Assembly (NCBI RefSeq): GCF_033100135.1
Contig: NZ_CP136920.1
Span: forward strand, 4,521,001-4,585,000
From: Rubellicoccus peritrichatus
GTDB lineage: Bacteria > Verrucomicrobiota > Verrucomicrobiia > Opitutales > Cerasicoccaceae
Direction of reading: 5' to 3'
DNA: 64,000 nucleotides
How positions within the stretch are numbered: position 1 is the first letter of the stretch; each line of letters begins with the position of its first letter. Shown here piece by piece: positions 59,790 through 64,000 of this stretch. The position numbers and the translations under genes are program-made. The notes beneath the pieces were generated by a model that made no database searches, was not told the DNA's origin, and saw only the letters and a program-made list of their open reading frames with translations.

Positions 59790-60181
59790 GCTGCAACTGC
59801 CTCCTCTTCTAAAAGATTCCCGTCTTCATCCGTGAAGAAGTAATCATCACGAGCATTGCGGCGATTGGTCTTCAGCCTGACGATTCTTGCAGCAGAACCA
59901 TTTGAACGTGGCCTGATGACATCCGTTCCTAGCACTGAAGCCGGAAGAATTGCACCGAGGCCAAGGAGAATGAAGAGACAGACGGTTGATTCAGTGACTA
60001 CCTTGACTGACTCCTTGCTTATTATGCGACCTTGATTGACTGCTTCAGCAGCGAGTGTCTTTAAGTAGGCCGAAATCGAAACATTGGATTCATAGGCGAG
60101 CTTGGACAGTTTGAAGTCCAGCGACTCAGATAAATTCAATGTCCGGTTCTTAGTTCCGGGGCCTAGTGCGTTGGTTGGCAT
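59786..60181 (-). CDS. RHH-like protein with membrane segment, 131 aa (copy 2)
   Basis: Same as 24066..24461. Confidence 0.55.
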   Translation of the reverse strand: MPTNALGPGTKNRTLNLSESLDFKLSKLAYESNVSISAYLKTLAAEAVNQGRIISKESVKVVTESTVCLFILLGLGAILPASVLGTDVIRPRSNGSAARIVRLKTNRRNARDDYFFTDEDGNLLEEEAVAA

Positions 60182-60429
60182 TATGACTCCCTCCCTTCTG
60201 CTTTAGCTTTTACCTGCTTCAGCTTCTCAACAAGGTCATCCAGCCTAGCAACATATTCATCCCATTTCTTAGAATGAACTCGGTAATCGCCTAGAGCATC
60301 TATAATGAAGGTTAACTCATAGGATGCATCTTTCCATTGGGATTCATATAAGTAGCCCAATGTCTTACCTTCGACTATCATGCTGGCTGCTAATTTGACC
60401 TTATTACTGGCCTCAATTTCTTCGCTCAT
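60181..60429 (-). CDS. Small helical protein, 82 aa (copy 2)
   Basis: Same as 24461..24709. Confidence 0.55.
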   Translation of the reverse strand: MSEEIEASNKVKLAASMIVEGKTLGYLYESQWKDASYELTFIIDALGDYRVHSKKWDEYVARLDDLVEKLKQVKAKAEGRES

Positions 60430-60455
60430 GGTATGTGGTGGTTTGGGTTGGTGGT

Positions 60456-60620
60456 TTAGTTGGATTGCTTTTTCGGATTTGTGCCAAAAAGCAGAAATGT
60501 GACGTGTTCTTTAACCGTCCTGCCCTCGATCTTGGCTCGCTTCTCGAAACTCTTCAGTTCCTCGGGTCTCAGTAGCTTAGTAAGATTTAGTGTGACTGTT
60601 AGAGGTTTGGTGTTGCTCAT
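60456..60620 (-). CDS. RHH-like early regulator, 54 aa (copy 2)
   Basis: Same as 24736..24900. Confidence 0.68.
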   Translation of the reverse strand: MSNTKPLTVTLNLTKLLRPEELKSFEKRAKIEGRTVKEHVTFLLFGTNPKKQSN

Positions 60621-60720
60621 GTTCTAAAATCTTAGATTTCAAAACATAAAAGTTTGAATTCAAAACTATTGCAACAAAAAAAGTTGTAATTTCTAAACTT
60701 TTTCATTTCCTCTTAAGAAT
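60621..60720. promoter_or_regulatory. Divergent switch promoter/operator (copy 2)
   Basis: Same as 24901..25000; shared TTGCAA at 60669..60674. Confidence 0.55.
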
Positions 60721-61302
60721 ATGGCATCCGATATTACACCTGAATCGCTTAAAGAATGGCGAAAAGAACAGAAGATGACCCAAACTGAAATGGGCTCTCT
60801 GATGGGCTGGGAAAAACTTGTCGTAACAAATATAGAGACCGGGAGACGAAAAATCAGTGACGCCGAACAAAGGCTGTTAAAATTGCTTATCCATGGCGAG
60901 TTACCCTTTAATGCACCTGTTTCAGATGACGTACTTGAATTCGATCAAGATGAGTGGGGATTAATCCATCGCATGGCACAAAGAGAGGGCTACAGTGATG
61001 CGAAGGATTGGATTGTAAGTAAAATTAGGGCTTACCTTTCGATGCTGCCTAAGCAGAGTGAGGATATACCAGCCATTGAAGACCTCAAACCCGACCCAAT
61101 CCCAGCAATTCCAGGAGCCGCAAGTAAGCCGACTTACACGCTCGAAGAAGCGAGACGACTAGCTGAGGCCGAGGCTGCTTCTCGGGATGACATTTCGGAG
61201 GAGCTTTACGATCAACAACAACTTGAGAATGATCGTCTTTATGAGGAAGCTCGCAAAAAGAAGAAGGGTAAGCAGAAAAGTCAGAAACGGTTTTCAGCTT
61301 AG
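60721..61302 (+). CDS. XRE-type repressor candidate, 193 aa (copy 2)
   Basis: Same as 25001..25582. Confidence 0.75.
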   Translation: MASDITPESLKEWRKEQKMTQTEMGSLMGWEKLVVTNIETGRRKISDAEQRLLKLLIHGELPFNAPVSDDVLEFDQDEWGLIHRMAQREGYSDAKDWIVSKIRAYLSMLPKQSEDIPAIEDLKPDPIPAIPGAASKPTYTLEEARRLAEAEAASRDDISEELYDQQQLENDRLYEEARKKKKGKQKSQKRFSA

Positions 61303-61702
61303 TATCCCAGCGCTTGATTAACACCATCAACTCAATCAGGCGAACCGGGTATTTTCCTGTCAGCTCGGCTTTGTCCAGGAATTCGATTGCTCCCAATGCA
61401 AGCGCCCGCCGCCGCTTGGTGTCGGTTGGCTTTGCTGACATGGCAATGATAGCTGGGTAGCGCCTCTGCACCCTCCAGAGATCCTTAATGTCACGCATGA
61501 GGGAAAGGCCATCAGTGCCATGCCCTATCATCACATCGACAAAGACAGCATCAACCGCTTCGTTCTTAATTGCTTCTAGTTTGAATTCGAGCGGACTGGT
61601 GAACGTTGTGACCTTATAATGACTTGTTCGTTCTATCTGCTCCTTGATTATTATGTTGTTGTACTCTTGGTCGTCTAAGACCAGAATTTCTCTTTTCTGC
61701 AT
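61085..61702 (-). CDS. Stand-alone response regulator, 205 aa (copy 2)
   Basis: Same as 25365..25982; phospho-acceptor and pocket residues intact. Confidence 0.85.
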   Translation of the reverse strand: MQKREILVLDDQEYNNIIIKEQIERTSHYKVTTFTSPLEFKLEAIKNEAVDAVFVDVMIGHGTDGLSLMRDIKDLWRVQRRYPAIIAMSAKPTDTKRRRALALGAIEFLDKAELTGKYPVRLIELMVLIKRWDTKLKTVSDFSAYPSSFCELPHKDDHSQVVVDRKAPPKCHPEKQPRPQLVVSLLRACKSAYLRLLELLGLGRV

Positions 61703-61756
61703 TGTATTAAGCTCGCAGGAAAGAGGCAAGCTCGCCAGAAAATTTTAAGCATGCAC

Positions 61757-61786
61757 GAACGTTTTTGCACAGCTGCAAATTCGTTC
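61757..61786. promoter_or_regulatory. 30-bp palindrome upstream of response regulator (copy 2)
   Basis: Same as 26037..26066. Confidence 0.45.
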
Positions 61787-61827
61787 AAGGCCACGGAACA
61801 AAGGGTTAAAACGCTTGTCCGCGCGAG

Positions 61828-62001
61828 CTACTTTTTATCCAGCTCCTTGAAATATGCATCAAGGTGGACCGTAAGCCAATTTGACCGTGAGCGAGATTCT
61901 TCTGCCGCTGCTTTGTCCATGCGCTTAACTAGCTTCTGAGGCAGAGACACGGAGACTTGAGCGTTTTTGGGGTTTCGCTTTGGTACGTGCTTCTTGGCCA
62001 T
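61828..62001 (-). CDS. RHH regulator, 57 aa (copy 2)
   Basis: Same as 26108..26281. Confidence 0.75.
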   Translation of the reverse strand: MAKKHVPKRNPKNAQVSVSLPQKLVKRMDKAAAEESRSRSNWLTVHLDAYFKELDKK

Positions 62002-62088
62002 TTCCGCGATGTCACTAGCTAAAACACTGACATTCAAGACAAAAGAGCCTTGCCATACTGCATGATGTGTCCTACACACTAAGACAAT

Positions 62089-62259
62089 ATGGGCGATGAG
62101 AGACAGCGGACATGTATTGTCCTACCTGAAAATCTGATCAAGCGAATAGACAAATTTGTAGCACAGAAAAACCTTAGCAACAGGAGCGAAGCATTAGAAA
62201 AAGCTCTTGAGGAAATACTACCTGAAGAAGATGAAACGAAGCTTAACGAAGCTGAATAG
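62089..62259 (+). CDS. RHH regulator, 56 aa (copy 2)
   Basis: Same as 26369..26539. Confidence 0.75.
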   Translation: MGDERQRTCIVLPENLIKRIDKFVAQKNLSNRSEALEKALEEILPEEDETKLNEAE

Positions 62260-62346
62260 TGTCCGATACTATTAATGAACCCCCTAAAATATTAGGGCAA
62301 GAAATCAACCTAACTCCCCTCCCTGTCTCAATTCCAGTAAGTGCCG

Positions 62347-62727
62347 ATGAGACAGCTTGACGACATAAACGCACACCTTGAGAGCCTGATAGACAAGTAT
62401 GGTGGCACTCAAACAGCACTCCTGACCAAGCTGAAGTTAGAGGGCAAGGACTATCTGCTGTCACGCTTTCGCCGAGATGGGAGCATGGATGAAGTCTTTG
62501 TTGCCGCTGCTGTCAATTACTTGACCGAAGACGAAGCCCTACCCTTTGCCACCTACTACATCAATGCAATTTTGAAGCCCCCCTACGCGCTAGACGTTGT
62601 CAGATACGATAAGCAGAGGCGAAAGACTGCACACGACCTGGATACTTTACCCAAGAAAGAAGAGAACATGTTTCTGAGGGGGCTTTCGGCTATCATACAC
62701 ATTATCAACCGCCCTGACAAAAAGTAG
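62347..62727 (+). CDS. Immunity-region protein, 126 aa (copy 2)
   Basis: Same as 26627..27007. Confidence 0.6.
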   Translation: MRQLDDINAHLESLIDKYGGTQTALLTKLKLEGKDYLLSRFRRDGSMDEVFVAAAVNYLTEDEALPFATYYINAILKPPYALDVVRYDKQRRKTAHDLDTLPKKEENMFLRGLSAIIHIINRPDKK

Positions 62728-62810
62728 ACTCCCTAAAATGAAATGATCGAGCTGATTAAAGTTTTGATATACATAATTCTAGGGCCTGATGACCCTAAGA
62801 ACCCAGGTAA

Positions 62811-63218
62811 TCATAGCTCCTCGTCTCGCGTATTGGCAGCTATATCTGGATCATAACCCAGGATCGATTTAGCGACATGGTGAGCGTCCCAATGTTTAGG
62901 CGGGATCATGTCTCGCTCCTGCCGGAACTCCACATTGCGCCAGTGCTCCAAAACGCCTACCTGCTTGCTGATGACCTGCTGTAAGTCCTCAACCTTGTCT
63001 GACAGAGCAAGGCCGCTCAACATTGGCCAGTCGGGAGCGTGCATTTCAAACCCCGCCTCTTTCGCGGTATCCACATGGGCTTGAAGCTCCTGAAAAAGCA
63101 TACTGATGGCTTGGCGCAATTTCTCCGGGTCATCACAGTTTTGGGCAATGTGCCTCCAGTAAAATGCTCCCTGTTTTGCGCTGCTCATATAGTAAGATGG
63201 CTGTCTTTCTGCTGGCAT
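62811..63218 (-). CDS. Protein next to integrase, 135 aa (copy 2)
   Basis: Same as 27091..27498. Confidence 0.6.
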   Translation of the reverse strand: MPAERQPSYYMSSAKQGAFYWRHIAQNCDDPEKLRQAISMLFQELQAHVDTAKEAGFEMHAPDWPMLSGLALSDKVEDLQQVISKQVGVLEHWRNVEFRQERDMIPPKHWDAHHVAKSILGYDPDIAANTRDEEL

Positions 63219-63276
63219 TTCACAAGACTAAAAGAGCCTGCGAAAGTGTCTAGGGGAAAGTGATAAAATCTGACCT

Positions 63277-64000
63277 TCACGGCCTCAACTCAGCAAGGTT
63301 TGACGCCATCGCCTTTGTAATACCCATGCCCTGATAGTTTTGATACAACATATCTTGGTTTCGATGACCCAAATTTTTGGCGGTTGCTGCAGGATCAGCG
63401 AAGTAAGCAACGTGATAGGTGCAATGGGTGTGACGAATAGCGTCATGGGGCCAATCTCGAATAGTTTTACCCCTGTTGGCATATCCCGCTAGTTGCTTCC
63501 ATCGCTTGGTGACGCTTGATGGCATTATTTTACAAACTGGACCCTTTCTCATTTCTTTGGGAATCGACTCTAGCCATTCCCAAATGACATCGAAATGCTT
63601 GCTGTCTCCGTCGAGTATGCGCCCGCTCTCCCCCTTGCTGGTGACATTTGTTAAAGTAATGATCCTGTCAGAAAGATTGATGTCACGTTCCCATGTCATG
63701 GCGGGCTTGCTGCCACCGGGCGCGATCTCATGCGGCCTCAACCCTGCGAAGATTCCAAGAGCAGCCGATGCCCTAAGATTCATTTTGGCACCCCTGAGGA
63801 TGAAAACTATGTCGTCAAACTCAAGAATCCGAGGCTTCCCGGATTCATCCTTAGCTCTGTAATCCTTGCGGGCCGTTGCGTTCGGCATCCTCAGCTTCAG
63901 CTTTTGGGCTGGGTTGATCGGAATCAAGGGAGGCTCCAAACTACAAGCATATCCAAACAAAGCCCTAATGGCCCGATGGTGACAGTTGATGCTTCCAACT
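63277..64000 (-). CDS. int: Integrase, N-terminus cut by window edge (copy 2)
   Basis: C-terminal 240 residues of the integrase that is complete at 27557..28630. The whole catalytic domain is present. Its start would lie at 64350, beyond the window, followed by a further att core if the unit repeats. Confidence 0.9.
   Translation of the reverse strand, partial: VGSINCHHRAIRALFGYACSLEPPLIPINPAQKLKLRMPNATARKDYRAKDESGKPRILEFDDIVFILRGAKMNLRASAALGIFAGLRPHEIAPGGSKPAMTWERDINLSDRIITLTNVTSKGESGRILDGDSKHFDVIWEWLESIPKEMRKGPVCKIMPSSVTKRWKQLAGYANRGKTIRDWPHDAIRHTHCTYHVAYFADPAATAKNLGHRNQDMLYQNYQGMGITKAMASNLAELRP

Larger units (their letters stand above)
35721..64000. repeat. Second copy of the 35,720-bp repeated unit (partial)
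   Basis: Counterpart of 1..28280. No base difference was noticed between the copies where they were read side by side, which argues for very recent duplication or one molecule read twice, not for two diverged prophages. Genes below in 35826..64000 are described by reference to the first copy. Confidence 0.97.

Noticed and set aside
35721-64000. A second, independent prophage of the same family
   Set aside because: No divergence seen and an exact genome-length offset; a copy of the same unit explains it better.

Overview
The window holds 1.79 copies of one 35,720-bp unit. Positions 1..28280 reappear at 35721..64000 with every matched open reading frame giving the same translation; 28281..35720 is seen once. 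The unit is a complete temperate tailed-phage genome with lambda-type packaging and a siphovirus-like tail. The sequence alone cannot say whether this is a tandem lysogen, a circular or concatemeric phage molecule read past its own end, or an assembly or windowing wrap-around.

Layout of one unit, circular, nearly all on the minus strand. 24736 down to 12050 is the early operon: small regulators and small membrane proteins, an AAA+ ATPase, a Sak4-like ATPase, a DUF669-like protein, an SF2 helicase, a MazG-like pyrophosphohydrolase, a primase-helicase, a RusA-type resolvase and an HTH protein. 11951 down to 5288 is packaging and head: small and large terminase, gpW-like joiner, lambda-type portal and a fused prohead protease-major capsid protein. 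5247 down to 106, continuing through 35822 to 30572, is connector, tail tube, tape measure, tail tip and fibres. 30546 down to 29607 is a lysis-like cassette (lipoprotein, holin-like and spanin-like membrane proteins) with no recognisable endolysin. 29563 down to 28928 holds two accessory genes. The attP core at 28771..28820 matches the 3' part of a tRNA-Arg(ACG) and sits next to a tyrosine integrase at 27557..28630.

The immunity region (24901..27007) is the most unusual part. An XRE-type repressor on the plus strand faces the early operon across an AT-rich divergent promoter. It is overlapped tail-to-tail by an antisense gene for a stand-alone response-regulator receiver protein. Beyond that lie two divergent ribbon-helix-helix proteins. 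A phage receiver protein in this position suggests, as inference, that host phosphorelay state feeds into the lysis-lysogeny decision.

Other structure not explained by the genes: a 14-nt element at four structural-gene junctions, a cluster of strong inverted repeats between the primase and RusA genes (candidate origin), a roughly 400-nt structure-rich region without a convincing gene at 22450..22860, and a recurrent A-rich leader in front of early genes.

Host: a Gram-negative bacterium is suggested by the lipoprotein/spanin-like genes. Scarce Shine-Dalgarno sites and the integrase C-terminus recall the PVC group (Verrucomicrobiota and relatives), but this rests on remembered family resemblance and is tentative.
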